Positions 36,308-45,658 of a stretch of DNA of 64,000 nt are shown here, piece after piece (the first letter of the stretch is position 1; every line of letters begins with the position of its first letter). A model generated the notes under the pieces. It searched no databases. It saw only the letters and a list, made by a program, of their open reading frames with translations, and was not told where the DNA came from. Origin of the DNA: Pedobacter panaciterrae (GTDB lineage: Bacteria > Bacteroidota > Bacteroidia > Sphingobacteriales > Sphingobacteriaceae); contig NZ_JABMKW010000020.1 of the NCBI RefSeq assembly GCF_013204795.1, positions 62,001-126,000 of the forward strand. The letters are read 5' to 3'. A program made the position numbers and the translations under genes.

Positions 36308-38311
36308 ATGAAAAATCTTTTTCTTTACCTGCTGATACCCGTCCTGATCATCACCTCGCTGCAACCTGCACTAGCGCAGCAACCTGCAAAAACAGATTAT
36401 GACATCTGTATCTATGGAGGAACGTCCTCTGGCGTAATTGCTGCTTATACAGCCGCAAAGCTTGGCAAAACGGTACTTTTAATAGAGCCTGGAAAACACC
36501 TTGGCGGGATGAGCTCCGGTGGCCTTGGCCTTACTGATATCGGTAATAAATATGCCATCAGCGGCTTAGCGCTCGATTTCTATAGGAGAATAGGGCAGCA
36601 CTATGGTAAATTTGAACAATGGGTATTTGAACCTCATGTTGCCGAAAACCTGTTTCAAGATTATATTAAAAGAGCCAAAGTTGAGGTGCTATACCAAAAT
36701 CGCCTGACAACGGTTGCCAAAACCGGAAACATCATCAGCGAAATCACGCTCGAGAGTTCAACCAAAACAGCGCCAGACAATAAGGTTAAAGCCAAAATGT
36801 TTATCGATTGTTCTTATGAAGGTGATTTGATGGCAAAGGCAGGTGTGTCCTATACGGTAGGGAGAGAAGCAAATGATTTGTACAAAGAAACCTTTAATGG
36901 CGTTCAGTTCATGAAAGGACATCAGATGCTGGATGGGATAGATCCCTACAAAACTCCGGGTGATGCTTCAAGCGGATTGGTTTGGGGAATTAATCCGGGT
37001 GTGCTTGAAAAAGATGGAACAGGAGATAAAAAAGTTCAGGCTTATAACTTTAGAATCTGCTTAACTAAAAATAAGGATAACCAGATTCCAATTACCAAAC
37101 CGGAAAACTATCAGCCAGAGAAATACGAATTGCTGATCAGGCAAATGGAAAAACGACCATGGAAATCCCTGCAAGATGGCTTTATCTGGAGTGGCATGCC
37201 CAATGAAAAAACCGATATCAACAACAGAAATGGTTTCTCTACTGATATGATAGGTATGAACTGGGAATATCCAGATGCGGACTATCAGAAAAGGGCCGAA
37301 ATATGGAAGGCGCATGTTGATTACACCAAAGGCCTGCTCTATTTTGTAGGTAATGATCCCCGTGTTCCTGAACACATCAGGACTGAGCTTAACCTATGGG
37401 GATATCCTAAAGATGAGTACACTGACATGGGAAACTGGTCGCACCAGCTTTACATCAGAGAAGCCAGAAGGATGGTTGGAGAATTGGTCATGACCCAGCA
37501 CCATTGTCAGGGAAAGGAAATTGTTAAAGATGGGGTAGGAATGGCTGCTTATGGCATGGACTCTCACAATTGCGACAGACAGGTAGTCAACGGCATGGTG
37601 AAAAATGAGGGTAATGTAGAAGAGCACGGCTTTGGACCCTATCCAATTTCTTACCGTGCAATTATCCCTAAAGAAAGCGAAGTGGGCAACCTTCTGGTTC
37701 CGGTTTGCCTTTCTGCCAGTCATATTGCCTACGGTTCCATCCGCATGGAGCCTGTGTTTATGGTACTTGGACAATCTGCTGCGGTAGCTGCGGCCAAAGC
37801 TATAGACAATAAGCAGACCGTACAGAAAGTAGATGTTTCACAGATCCAGGCTAAGCTAAAAAGAAATCCACTGGAAGATGGCAGTGCACCTGAAATTCTG
37901 GTAGACAACAGTGACGCAAGCAAAGTCGTGAAAAAAGGAGACTGGACTGTTAATACGCACGGTGGTTATGGACCTGATTATTTTCTTGCAGACTCTACTT
38001 CTTCAAGTCCAAAATCAATCAGATACAAGCCAGAGATTTCTAAAAAAGGAAAGTACGAACTGTATACTTATTATCCGAAATTAAAAAATGCTGCTGCGGT
38101 TACTGTCATCAACGTTCATGATGGCACTAGCACCAAAGAGGTTTTGATAAAAGATGCAGAGGTTAAAGTAGTTGGCCAAACCTCAGGTGAATGGGTTAGT
38201 TTAGGTACATACTCCTTAAGTTCTGGTAATAAGGCCTATGTAGAGATCTCAGCAAAAGGATCAGAAGGCGCTGTAGTAGCAGATGCGTTGCTGCTTGTGC
38301 CTGTAAAGTAA
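36308..38311 (+). CDS. Exported FAD-dependent oxidoreductase with C-terminal golvesin-like domain
   Basis: A 667-residue exported protein (signal peptide ending ALAQ). The FAD-binding motif CIYGGTSSGVIAAYTAAKLG is at residues 34-53, followed by LLIEPGKHLGGMSSGGLG, typical of the FAD_oxidored (PF12831) family. DCSYEGDLMAKAG and SYRAIIPKESEVGNLLVP are further family stretches. Residues ~540-667 form a beta-sandwich (GDWTVNTHGGYGPDYFLADS, YELYTYYPKL, EWVSLGTYSLSSG) of the golvesin/xanthan-lyase-associated type. The flavin site suggests oxidation of a sugar or sugar acid outside the cytoplasm; the reaction is unknown. It is joined to SusD by only two bases, so it belongs to the locus. Confidence 0.85.
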   Translation: MKNLFLYLLIPVLIITSLQPALAQQPAKTDYDICIYGGTSSGVIAAYTAAKLGKTVLLIEPGKHLGGMSSGGLGLTDIGNKYAISGLALDFYRRIGQHYGKFEQWVFEPHVAENLFQDYIKRAKVEVLYQNRLTTVAKTGNIISEITLESSTKTAPDNKVKAKMFIDCSYEGDLMAKAGVSYTVGREANDLYKETFNGVQFMKGHQMLDGIDPYKTPGDASSGLVWGINPGVLEKDGTGDKKVQAYNFRICLTKNKDNQIPITKPENYQPEKYELLIRQMEKRPWKSLQDGFIWSGMPNEKTDINNRNGFSTDMIGMNWEYPDADYQKRAEIWKAHVDYTKGLLYFVGNDPRVPEHIRTELNLWGYPKDEYTDMGNWSHQLYIREARRMVGELVMTQHHCQGKEIVKDGVGMAAYGMDSHNCDRQVVNGMVKNEGNVEEHGFGPYPISYRAIIPKESEVGNLLVPVCLSASHIAYGSIRMEPVFMVLGQSAAVAAAKAIDNKQTVQKVDVSQIQAKLKRNPLEDGSAPEILVDNSDASKVVKKGDWTVNTHGGYGPDYFLADSTSSSPKSIRYKPEISKKGKYELYTYYPKLKNAAAVTVINVHDGTSTKEVLIKDAEVKVVGQTSGEWVSLGTYSLSSGNKAYVEISAKGSEGAVVADALLLVPVK

Positions 38312-38316
38312 AGTAT

Positions 38317-38355
38317 AAAGCAGGGTGAAGCCTATTTTAGGCTACACCCTGCTTT
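38317..38355. terminator. Strong hairpin terminator after the FAD oxidoreductase gene
   Basis: AAAGCAGGGTGAAGCCT (38317-38333) pairs with AGGCTACACCCTGCTTT (38339-38355), 17 bp with a single mismatch and a five-base loop. It begins six bases after the stop codon and is followed by the T-rich stretch TTTATT. It splits the SusC/D operon from the GH106-like gene. Confidence 0.75.
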
Positions 38356-38405
38356 ATTACGCTTACCGACAGTGCATGATGGTTATCAGGCAAATGTTCC
38401 CTAAC

Positions 38406-38425
38406 TTGGTTTTGATTTAAACCAA
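38406..38425 (+). promoter_or_regulatory. Inverted repeat abutting the GH106 start codon
   Basis: TTGGTTT (38406-38412) and AAACCAA (38419-38425) are exact inverted repeats spaced by six bases, ending directly before the ATG at 38426. It could be an operator or an RNA hairpin that occludes the start. Confidence 0.4.
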
Positions 38426-41400
38426 ATGTATAACAGACCAATCCTGACCACACAAAACGTGAAATATATTCTAGGAATCCTTCTTTCCATTACCTATTCA
38501 ATTTCTGCAACCGCTCAATTGGCAAAGGTGCCCTTCGTGCCTTCACAACAAGAGATCAACCGTCCCTTTGGCAAGCAAGATGAGGCCTCTTTTCTTAAGC
38601 CCTCAAAAGTTTACCATCCCGAAACCTGGTTCCACTACATTGGCGGTAACGTATCAAAAGAAGGAATCACCAGGGATCTGGAGGCAATCGCAAAGTCCGG
38701 TATTTCCGGGATCCAGTTATTTCACGGGCAGTTTGGTGGACCATGGCCGGGAGTCAGCCCACAAATTACCAGCCTTAGTGCCCATTGGGACGATGCAGTA
38801 AAGCATACCGCTCAGGAATGCCGCCGTTTGGGACTCAGGTTTTCTATGAACAACTGTCCGGGATGGGCCACTTCCGGAGGTCCATGGATTACACCTGCCA
38901 ATGCAATGCGGAACCTGATCTGGAACCGAACTGATGTAGTTGGCGGCAAAACCATCAATCAGGTATTGCCAATACCAGAGCCAAGTACCGAGGAGTGGAG
39001 AGATTATAAAGACATTACCGTACTTGCTTTCCCAACACCTGTTGGAGATACCGGAAAGCCACTTATACCTCAATCTGTTAACAGCAATACCAGCTTTAAA
39101 TGGGAACCCTATTTTGTGGGAGAAGCCAAAGATCCTATCCGCCTGGCACCGGCAGCACCTGCCAAACCTTATTGGGTAGAGGTCGAATTTCCAGATGCCA
39201 CTACGCTTCGCAGTGTAGAATTTTCATGTGTTCAGGCCTTTAATCATGGTCAATCTTACGAGCCGGGGGTAGCAATAGCGATACAGGGAATTTTGGCCGA
39301 CGGTAAAATAAAAGACATCCTGCGTGCAGAAATGCCACAGGCAAACTGGCAGGACGACCGCCCAATTACCTTCGCTTGCTCAGAGCTTGCCGGCGTAAAA
39401 AAATACCGCATTTCTATTTCCAATAAATATGACATGGCGCTTAGTTCCCTTCGCCTGTTTTCTGCCGCGCGCAAAAACAGTTGGGAATCGGAAGCTGCCT
39501 GGACATTAAGGAGCCTCGAACGTGCTGGTCAGAATCCTAAACAATCACCAGAAGCATTTGTTAAGCCCGATCAGATCCTTGATATTTCGGATAAGATGGC
39601 TGCCGACGGAAACTTAAACTGGCAGGCACCTAAAGGCAATTGGACAATCCTGCGCCTGGGTCATGTCAACTCCGGAAAGAGAAATGGACCAGCACCTGCC
39701 GAAGGAACCGGATGGGAAGCAAACAAGTTTTCCAAATCAGGCGCTGATGCACATTTTGCAGGTTACATAGGCCGACTTTCGAGTGCAAATGGACCACTCG
39801 CCGGAGGGCTGCTAAATGGTATGCTCATCGATAGCTGGGAATGTCATACTCAGAGCTGGACCCAGGATATGGAACCCGAATTTAAACGTGTTTCCAGTTA
39901 TCAGCTTCGCAAATGGCTGCCTGCTTTATTTGGCTATGTGATCAAAGATCATGAAACCACTGCACGCTTTTTGACCGACTGGCGCAAAACCCTTAATGAC
40001 CTGTTAACCAATAATTATTATGGTCGCATGTCCTCGTTGGCAAAAGAAAATGGATTATCCGTAACCTACGAAACCGGCCCCGGAGATGTAGTACCTGCCG
40101 ATATCATGGAGTATTTCAAATTTGCAGATGTACCTATGTGCGAGTTCTGGCAACCCATGAGCGATGGATTTGTCGGCTCTATCAACTTCAAGCCAATCAA
40201 GCCAACGGCTTCTGCGGCAAGGATGTATGGGAAACCACGTGTAGCGGCAGAGTCGTTTACAAACATATCACTCAGCTGGGACGAACATCTGGATATGCTC
40301 AAAGAGGTCGCCAACATAAACAGTGTGCAAGGGGTTAGCCATTATGTATTTCATACTTACACACATAACCCACAAACTCCTTTTCTGGCTCCTGGCAGTT
40401 CATTTGGAGCAGGAATTGGTACGCCATTCTTAAGGGGACAAACCTGGTGGCAATATATGCCTGATTTCACAGATTACTTATCGAGGTGCACATATATGCT
40501 CGAAAGAGGCAAGCCAGTGTCTGATGTGCTGTGGTATCTTGGAGATGAAACCAATCATAAACCGGATCAGAATGCGGCTTTCCCGGAAGGATACAAATAC
40601 GATTATTGTAACCCCGATGTGTTGTTGAACCGACTGAAAGTAGAAAATGGGATGGTAGTAACTCCGGAAGGCATTCGCTACCGGGTATTGTGGTTGCCGG
40701 ATGCGCCACGTATGTTGCCTCAAACACTGGAAAAAATACAGTCGCTTGTACGTAATGGCGCAACCATTGTGGGTAATGCACCTGAAGGACTTGCTACACT
40801 AACCGGTGGGGATGCAGCAAAACAACGTTTTAATGCTGCGGTAAAGGATCTGTGGGGTGGAGCTGGCAAAGGTTTAAGAAAGGTAGGTAAGGGACATGTT
40901 ATTTCAGGCATGTCGATCGATCATGCATTGGCCGCATTAAAAATCGCACCCGATGTAACCGGAGGAGATGCCTTATGGGCACACCGGAGTATCGAGGGGG
41001 CAGACTGGTATTTCGTGACTGCGCCAAAAGGCAAGGGATTTAGTGGTGAATTGAGTTTTCGGGCAAAAGGAGAGGTAGAACTGTGGGATCCGGTTACCGG
41101 CACTTCCAAACCTGCCGAAAGCCAGCCTAATGCTGATCGCACAACTGTTAAACTTAATCTGGCACAGGGAGGTTCATGCTTTGTGGTTTTCAGGAAAAAA
41201 GAAAGCACAGGAGTCGCAGTTAAATTTAAAGCAACCGAAGCAGTGGCTACCCTGCCGATCTCAGGATTATGGAAGCTCGCCTTCCCTACAGGATGGGGTG
41301 CTCCTGAAGCGCTTGAAATAACTGAACTAAAGCCTTGGAAGGACCTTGATATTTCAGCAGAAGGAAAAGCATTTTCGGGAACAGCAACCTATACAACCAC

Positions 41401-41725
41401 ATTCAATATAGATAAAACAGCACCTGACCTGGAGTATGTCCTTGATTTAGGGAAAGTTGATATGGCTGCGGTTGTAAGCTTAAACGGTAAAGAAGCGGGC
41501 AAATTATGGGCCGCACCGTATCGTATCAATTTAAAGGATTTCATTAAACAGGGACAAAATACGCTGAGCGTGCAGGTAACGAGCACCTGGTTCAATCGTC
41601 TGGCTTTTGATGCAGGGGAACCTGAAGACAAGCGTAAAACGTGGACTATAGCAGGACCAGGAAAAGGTTCGACTTTGCGTGTATCGGGTTTACTGGGGCC
41701 TGTAAAACTTGATGTTCAAAAGTAA
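38426..41725 (+). CDS. Exported GH106-like glycosidase (alpha-L-rhamnosidase family)
   Basis: A 1099-residue exported enzyme (signal peptide ending SATAQ). The N-terminal part carries the family pattern WFHYIGGNVSKEGITRDLEA, GISGIQLFHGQFGG, LGLRFSMNNCPGWATSGGPW. The middle has a TIM-barrel-like region (VTYETGPGDVVPADIMEYFK, RVAAESFTNISLSWDEHLD). The C-terminal 140 residues form a GH2-like beta-sandwich (YTTTFNIDKTAP, YVLDLGKVDMAAVVSLNGKE, NTLSVQVTSTWFNRL). GH106 enzymes release L-rhamnose from pectins and plant or algal glycans; the substrate assignment here is by family only. A strong terminator upstream separates it from SusC/D, so it probably has its own promoter. Confidence 0.85.
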   Translation: MYNRPILTTQNVKYILGILLSITYSISATAQLAKVPFVPSQQEINRPFGKQDEASFLKPSKVYHPETWFHYIGGNVSKEGITRDLEAIAKSGISGIQLFHGQFGGPWPGVSPQITSLSAHWDDAVKHTAQECRRLGLRFSMNNCPGWATSGGPWITPANAMRNLIWNRTDVVGGKTINQVLPIPEPSTEEWRDYKDITVLAFPTPVGDTGKPLIPQSVNSNTSFKWEPYFVGEAKDPIRLAPAAPAKPYWVEVEFPDATTLRSVEFSCVQAFNHGQSYEPGVAIAIQGILADGKIKDILRAEMPQANWQDDRPITFACSELAGVKKYRISISNKYDMALSSLRLFSAARKNSWESEAAWTLRSLERAGQNPKQSPEAFVKPDQILDISDKMAADGNLNWQAPKGNWTILRLGHVNSGKRNGPAPAEGTGWEANKFSKSGADAHFAGYIGRLSSANGPLAGGLLNGMLIDSWECHTQSWTQDMEPEFKRVSSYQLRKWLPALFGYVIKDHETTARFLTDWRKTLNDLLTNNYYGRMSSLAKENGLSVTYETGPGDVVPADIMEYFKFADVPMCEFWQPMSDGFVGSINFKPIKPTASAARMYGKPRVAAESFTNISLSWDEHLDMLKEVANINSVQGVSHYVFHTYTHNPQTPFLAPGSSFGAGIGTPFLRGQTWWQYMPDFTDYLSRCTYMLERGKPVSDVLWYLGDETNHKPDQNAAFPEGYKYDYCNPDVLLNRLKVENGMVVTPEGIRYRVLWLPDAPRMLPQTLEKIQSLVRNGATIVGNAPEGLATLTGGDAAKQRFNAAVKDLWGGAGKGLRKVGKGHVISGMSIDHALAALKIAPDVTGGDALWAHRSIEGADWYFVTAPKGKGFSGELSFRAKGEVELWDPVTGTSKPAESQPNADRTTVKLNLAQGGSCFVVFRKKESTGVAVKFKATEAVATLPISGLWKLAFPTGWGAPEALEITELKPWKDLDISAEGKAFSGTATYTTTFNIDKTAPDLEYVLDLGKVDMAAVVSLNGKEAGKLWAAPYRINLKDFIKQGQNTLSVQVTSTWFNRLAFDAGEPEDKRKTWTIAGPGKGSTLRVSGLLGPVKLDVQK

Positions 41726-41767
41726 ATTGTCACAAACACCCCTGTATTTTGTCCTTATCGTCCCTTA

Positions 41768-41795
41768 TTGGCAATGACTATTCGCGTTAACTTTG
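41768..41795 (+). promoter_or_regulatory. Candidate promoter for the RibD-like reductase gene
   Basis: TAACTTTG at 41788-41795 matches TAnnTTTG exactly and TTG at 41768-41770 lies 17 bases upstream. The expected start site near 41802 supports the ATG at 41817 over the GTG at 41808. Confidence 0.5.
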
Positions 41796-41816
41796 TTTTA
41801 ATCAAATGTGGATACC

Positions 41817-42419
41817 ATGAGGAAAATAATTGCTTGTCTGTTTTTAACAATGGACGGGGTGATCCAATCACCAGGAAGTAGGGATGAAGATCCTAAGAAT
41901 AACTTTAAATGGGGAGGATGGTCATTCCCTCACTGGGATGATATTATGAACCAGTCAATGGCTAAAATCACCGCTGAGCCTTATGATTTGCTATTGGGAA
42001 GACGTACATATGAAATTTTTGCTGCATTTTGGCCACATCAACAAAATGATCCTACTTCTGAAATGTTTAACAAGGTTGAGAAATATGTAGTAGCTACCAG
42101 TAAAGTGGACACCTCCTGGGTAAACACTTCTCTTATTACAGGTAATGTAGTACAGGAACTGGAAAAACTCAAAGCATCAGATGGCCCTGATTTGCTGATT
42201 TATGGAAGTGCCGGCCTGTGTCAGACTTTATTTGAACACCATCTGATTGATGTGCTGCATACCTGGACATTTCCTGTTACCTTAGGTAGCGGTCAGCGGC
42301 TTTTTGAAGAGGGTACGCAGCCAGAGCAGTGGAAGCTTGCAGATGCTATTGTGTCTTCTACGGGCGTCATCATGGCAAACTATTCTCCTGATGGGGATGT
42401 AAAAACAGGTTCTATGTAG
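41817..42419 (+). CDS. Dihydrofolate reductase family protein (RibD C-terminal-like)
   Basis: A 200-residue soluble protein of the RibD-C/DHFR-like fold (PF01872). The start ATG at 41817 gives MRKIIACLFLTMDGVIQSPG, the usual opening. LLLGRRTYEIFAAFWPHQ, KYVVATSK, GPDLLIYGSAGLCQTLFEHH and PVTLGSGQRLFEEG are the family markers for NADPH binding and the active-site cleft. These stand-alone proteins reduce an unknown substrate and are common in soil bacteria. The open frame also reaches a GTG nine bases earlier, which I reject. The gene is convergent with the next one. Confidence 0.87.
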   Translation: MRKIIACLFLTMDGVIQSPGSRDEDPKNNFKWGGWSFPHWDDIMNQSMAKITAEPYDLLLGRRTYEIFAAFWPHQQNDPTSEMFNKVEKYVVATSKVDTSWVNTSLITGNVVQELEKLKASDGPDLLIYGSAGLCQTLFEHHLIDVLHTWTFPVTLGSGQRLFEEGTQPEQWKLADAIVSSTGVIMANYSPDGDVKTGSM

Positions 42420-42436
42420 CAGGCCGCTTTCCGATT

Positions 42437-43045
42437 TTATTTATCACTTATTTTAATGGTAGGTACTTCACTGGAAATCATGTGATTTAAGTAGGTGCCT
42501 CGTTCTTTGCCGAGTGATTCTAAAAAGGTGCTTATTTCGTTGCCATATGCTCTTTTGGAATAAGAATAAACTACTATCGCTTTTTTAGTACCCTCGATAT
42601 CTATTTGTTTGTAGCGATATACATTGAATTCTACGGTAGTCATTTTATTATCCTTAGTTTCGCTTACTAAAAAGTCTACGATAAATTCTTTTCCATCGGG
42701 GCTTTCATTTACCTCGTAGTGGCAAACTGAATCTGTTTTCTTTCTTTTGGTTAACTCGTTGATTTTTTGATCTACTGCATTTTTTACTTCAATATCTGAT
42801 ACAAATAGATTGATGGTTAACATCTGACTGAAACTATTCAGGCTTTCACCATCGGGTAAATATTCTTGAACAAAGTAAGTTTCTTTAGGTTTAGCCGCCC
42901 AGGATAGTTTAAAAGATGTATTGCCAAACGATAATGGCCCTTTTACATTGAGCCTATCCTTAGGATCCTCATTAATTGTTGTGAAGGAGATGAATAGTAT
43001 CGAAGTAAGCAGTAATAGTATCTTTTGCGAGGCCGAGAATTTCAT
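42437..43045 (-). CDS. Hypothetical secreted protein (202 aa)
   Basis: A 202-residue exported protein starting at the ATG at 43045 (MKFSASQKILLLLTSILFISF); the frame also reaches a GTG at 43069. After the signal sequence it is soluble and beta-rich (LSFGNTSFKLSWAAKPKETY, FVQEYLPDGESLNSFSQMLT, EFNVYRYKQIDIEGTKKAIV). I do not recognise the family. The layout (short signal, one alpha/beta domain, Lys/Glu-rich) resembles many Sphingobacteriaceae periplasmic proteins. It is followed by another small lipoprotein gene on the same strand, 109 bases upstream of it. Confidence 0.65.
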   Translation of the reverse strand: MKFSASQKILLLLTSILFISFTTINEDPKDRLNVKGPLSFGNTSFKLSWAAKPKETYFVQEYLPDGESLNSFSQMLTINLFVSDIEVKNAVDQKINELTKRKKTDSVCHYEVNESPDGKEFIVDFLVSETKDNKMTTVEFNVYRYKQIDIEGTKKAIVVYSYSKRAYGNEISTFLESLGKERGTYLNHMISSEVPTIKISDK

Positions 43046-43154
43046 ATCGAGCGTTAATTGATTTTTCACGAATATAAAAATAAGCGACTTATAAATGGAA
43101 TATTATGCTTAAAATTCAATAAACCTTATCCATGTATTAATGAAGATTCAAATG

Positions 43155-43514
43155 CTACAGCATACTGCCATTAACCAACAACTTGTATTTTAAAGTGCCT
43201 TCGGCATACAGATAGTATCCATCTTTAGCACGTACTGTTTCAAATTCCCCAAAGGGTAATTTCAGATGCTTATTGTTAACAGAATAACCTCCAATATTAA
43301 CATTAGCGATCCATTTCTCTGAATTCTTAAATCCATAGATTTCCACTTTATCTGTACTAAACTGGCAAACTGTTTCCCTGTACCCGATGTGGGGTAATGA
43401 GAGCTTAATCAAACGGAACTGTTTCCCTGCTAGAGAAACAGGGCTGGGGTTAATGCATCCCGCGAGAAACATAGTACAGAATGCAAAATAGAGGAGCGTT
43501 TTTCTAAATGACAT
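43155..43514 (-). CDS. Small hypothetical lipoprotein (119 aa)
   Basis: A 119-residue lipoprotein with lipobox LAGC (Cys20). The mature part is beta-rich (GKQFRLIKLSLPHIGYRETV, IGGYSVNNKHLKLPFGEFET) with an ending RAKDGYYLYAEGTLKYKLLV. The pattern suggests a lipocalin-like or META-like stress lipoprotein domain, but I cannot name it. It is isolated from its neighbours by gaps of 109 and 116 bases. Confidence 0.65.
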   Translation of the reverse strand: MSFRKTLLYFAFCTMFLAGCINPSPVSLAGKQFRLIKLSLPHIGYRETVCQFSTDKVEIYGFKNSEKWIANVNIGGYSVNNKHLKLPFGEFETVRAKDGYYLYAEGTLKYKLLVNGSML

Positions 43515-43581
43515 GATACTAATATACCAAATTATTAGGAATAGTAAACATCTCCAAATTAATACGGGACCCTTTTTGGAA

Positions 43582-43609
43582 TTATTCGCCGCATATTTGC
43601 GGTGAATAA
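43582..43609. terminator. Candidate hairpin after the GAF-PAS kinase gene
   Basis: TTATTCGCCGCA (43582-43593) and TGCGGTGAATAA (43598-43609) pair with one mismatch around a four-base loop. It lies just past the minus-strand kinase stop codon. No clear U-run follows, so terminator function is uncertain. Confidence 0.4.
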
Positions 43610-43630
43610 CTAAACTAATCGCCGCAAATC

Positions 43631-45658
43631 CTATGTTTCATTAATTGGTATTGTAAACCAAAACGTACTACCAATGCCAACCTCACTTTCAACACCAATA
43701 TCACCACCATGTCTTTTAATTATTTCCGAACAGATGTATAGTCCAAGCCCCAGCCCGGTGTAATTTTCACTCTCGTAACTTACACGATAATACCGATCGA
43801 AAAGATTTGGTAGAATATGGCTTTCAATACCCGGACCTGTGTCCTTTACTGAAACCTTGACATAATTTCCTACTCTTTCAATATTGAGATAAATATCTTT
43901 CGAGTCCGGGGCATATTTAACAGCGTTGTTAATGAAATTAACTACAACCTGGTCTATACGGTTTTCATCAGCATAAATCTGTAAATCCTGATCCCCTTCA
44001 ATAATTAGCTGATACTTATTTTCAAATCGTACATGGTTACAGCACAGTTTCAGCATATCTGCAACCGTAAATGTAGTTTTGATCAGTTTTAGCTGTCCTT
44101 CTGCCATCCGGTTCACGTTCAGCAGGTCATCTACCAAAACGCTCATCTTTTCCATACTTCTGTTAGCTTGCTCTATCAGTTTCACATGGATTGGCGAGGT
44201 CGGTTTTTCTTTAATCCTGTCCAGTAATTGCAAAGACGCTTTTAAGCTGGTTACCGGAGTCTTAAGTTCATGACTTGCAATGCTTAAAAAATCATCCTTG
44301 CGCTGTTCAAAGAGCTTACTTTCTGTAACATCGGCCGTCATCCCCACCATTCGGTTAACCTTTCCATGCTCATCATATCTGGGTCGACCGTGCGCACTAA
44401 TCCAGTGAATAGATCCATCGCGCCATTTTACAGGATATTCTGCTTTATATATCGAGTCTTTTGCAATAGCCTCCTGCACCAATCCCTTTACCCGGTCCCG
44501 GTATTCAGGCAACATTGCATTAAACAGATCCGGATAATTGAAGGTTTCGTCTTTTCCATATCCGTAATTGGCCTTAAACTGAGCAGTACTTTGCATAATT
44601 CCGGTAGCCAGATCCACTTCTGTAGATCCAAGTTTACTTGCATCCAAGGCTATTTCCAAACGCTGGTTGATCTCCTCAACCGCTTTCCTCGCATTCACCT
44701 GTTCTGTAACCTCATTGGCTACAATCATCAGTTCTCTGGTTTCACCTGCAGCACCAATAGACTGGTAAGTAAAGTTCACATATATATCTTTTTTTTCTTC
44801 ACCATGCAGCATCGTAAGCTTGGCCTCATTGCCATAAACTGGTTTGCCACTAATATATACGTCTTTAAGGAAATCCATAATCGGCTGACCCTGAAGTGTT
44901 GGAAGCACCATAGACAAAGGCTGTCCGATAACTGATTGGTCTTTTGCCCAAATCTTAAGGATGGCATCATTTGCATTATCTATAATCAGTTCAGGGCCTT
45001 TCAGTATTGCTATTGCCGTTGGCGATTCTTTAATCAGATTTCTAAATCTCAAACCACTTTCAAACAGGTGTTCATTAGAAGTTACCAATTCTTCCTTCTG
45101 TTCGCTGAGCAGCAAATTCGTCGATTGGTGATTTTCTATTTCCTCAAGTGCAGAGATGCGCAGTTCGATCTGATCCATTACAGATGTGGCCATACCCGCA
45201 AGAATCTCTTTTTCCAAGGCTGTAAATTCTCTGGGCTTCTGATCGATAATGCAAAGCGTACCAATCAGGAAACCGTCGTGAGTAATCAATGGAGCCCCCG
45301 CATAAAATCGCAATCCAAAATTTCCCACTACGTTGGGGTTGGCTATCAAACAGGGTTCCTTCAGCGCGTCTTCAAAAACTGTAATTTCAGGATTCAGCAC
45401 CGCAAGGGCACAAAGACTTTTGCCGCGGTTCGCTTCTACAGCTTTTCCCATGCCAACATTAGCCTTAAAGAAAACCCGATCAGCATCCACCAGAGATACT
45501 AAAGAAATGGGTGTGTTAAATATTTTAGTGCAGAGTTTAGCAATGTTATCAAAAGACGCTTCCGATGGAGTATCCATAATCCTGTAGCGTTTTAGCACTA
45601 TTAGCCTTTCGGAATCATTCTCGGGAATAATGTTCATTCCGAAGGTATTTTCAATCAT
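43631..45658 (-). CDS. Sensor histidine kinase, GAF-PAS-PAS-HisKA-HATPase
   Basis: A 675-residue cytoplasmic kinase from the ATG at 45658; the frame reaches a TTG at 45757, but that adds a hydrophobic stretch unlike relatives. It opens with a GAF domain (~10-165; NIAKLCTKIFNTPISLVSLV, GAPLITHDGFLIGTLCIIDQ), then a PAS (~195-315; ESPTAIAILKGPELIIDNAN) and a second PAS/PAC (~335-450; VKWRDGSIHWISAHGRPRYD). HisKA follows with the phospho-acceptor His463 in SIASHELKTPVTSLK, and HATPase_c with NAVKYAPD and GLGLGLYICSEIIKRHGG. It has no receiver or output domain. The signal and partner are unknown; no response regulator is adjacent on this strand. Confidence 0.9.
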   Translation of the reverse strand: MIENTFGMNIIPENDSERLIVLKRYRIMDTPSEASFDNIAKLCTKIFNTPISLVSLVDADRVFFKANVGMGKAVEANRGKSLCALAVLNPEITVFEDALKEPCLIANPNVVGNFGLRFYAGAPLITHDGFLIGTLCIIDQKPREFTALEKEILAGMATSVMDQIELRISALEEIENHQSTNLLLSEQKEELVTSNEHLFESGLRFRNLIKESPTAIAILKGPELIIDNANDAILKIWAKDQSVIGQPLSMVLPTLQGQPIMDFLKDVYISGKPVYGNEAKLTMLHGEEKKDIYVNFTYQSIGAAGETRELMIVANEVTEQVNARKAVEEINQRLEIALDASKLGSTEVDLATGIMQSTAQFKANYGYGKDETFNYPDLFNAMLPEYRDRVKGLVQEAIAKDSIYKAEYPVKWRDGSIHWISAHGRPRYDEHGKVNRMVGMTADVTESKLFEQRKDDFLSIASHELKTPVTSLKASLQLLDRIKEKPTSPIHVKLIEQANRSMEKMSVLVDDLLNVNRMAEGQLKLIKTTFTVADMLKLCCNHVRFENKYQLIIEGDQDLQIYADENRIDQVVVNFINNAVKYAPDSKDIYLNIERVGNYVKVSVKDTGPGIESHILPNLFDRYYRVSYESENYTGLGLGLYICSEIIKRHGGDIGVESEVGIGSTFWFTIPINET

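Noticed and set aside
37061..37923. Minus-strand ORFs inside the FAD oxidoreductase gene
   Set aside because: Antisense shadows of a strongly supported gene.
40466..40781. Minus-strand ORFs inside the GH106-like gene
   Set aside because: They are antisense to a strongly supported long ORF with clear domains.
44366..45587. Plus-strand ORFs of 188-189 aa opposite the GAF-PAS kinase
   Set aside because: They are antisense to an intact kinase with all motifs; their composition is Phe/Ser/Cys-rich and unconvincing.
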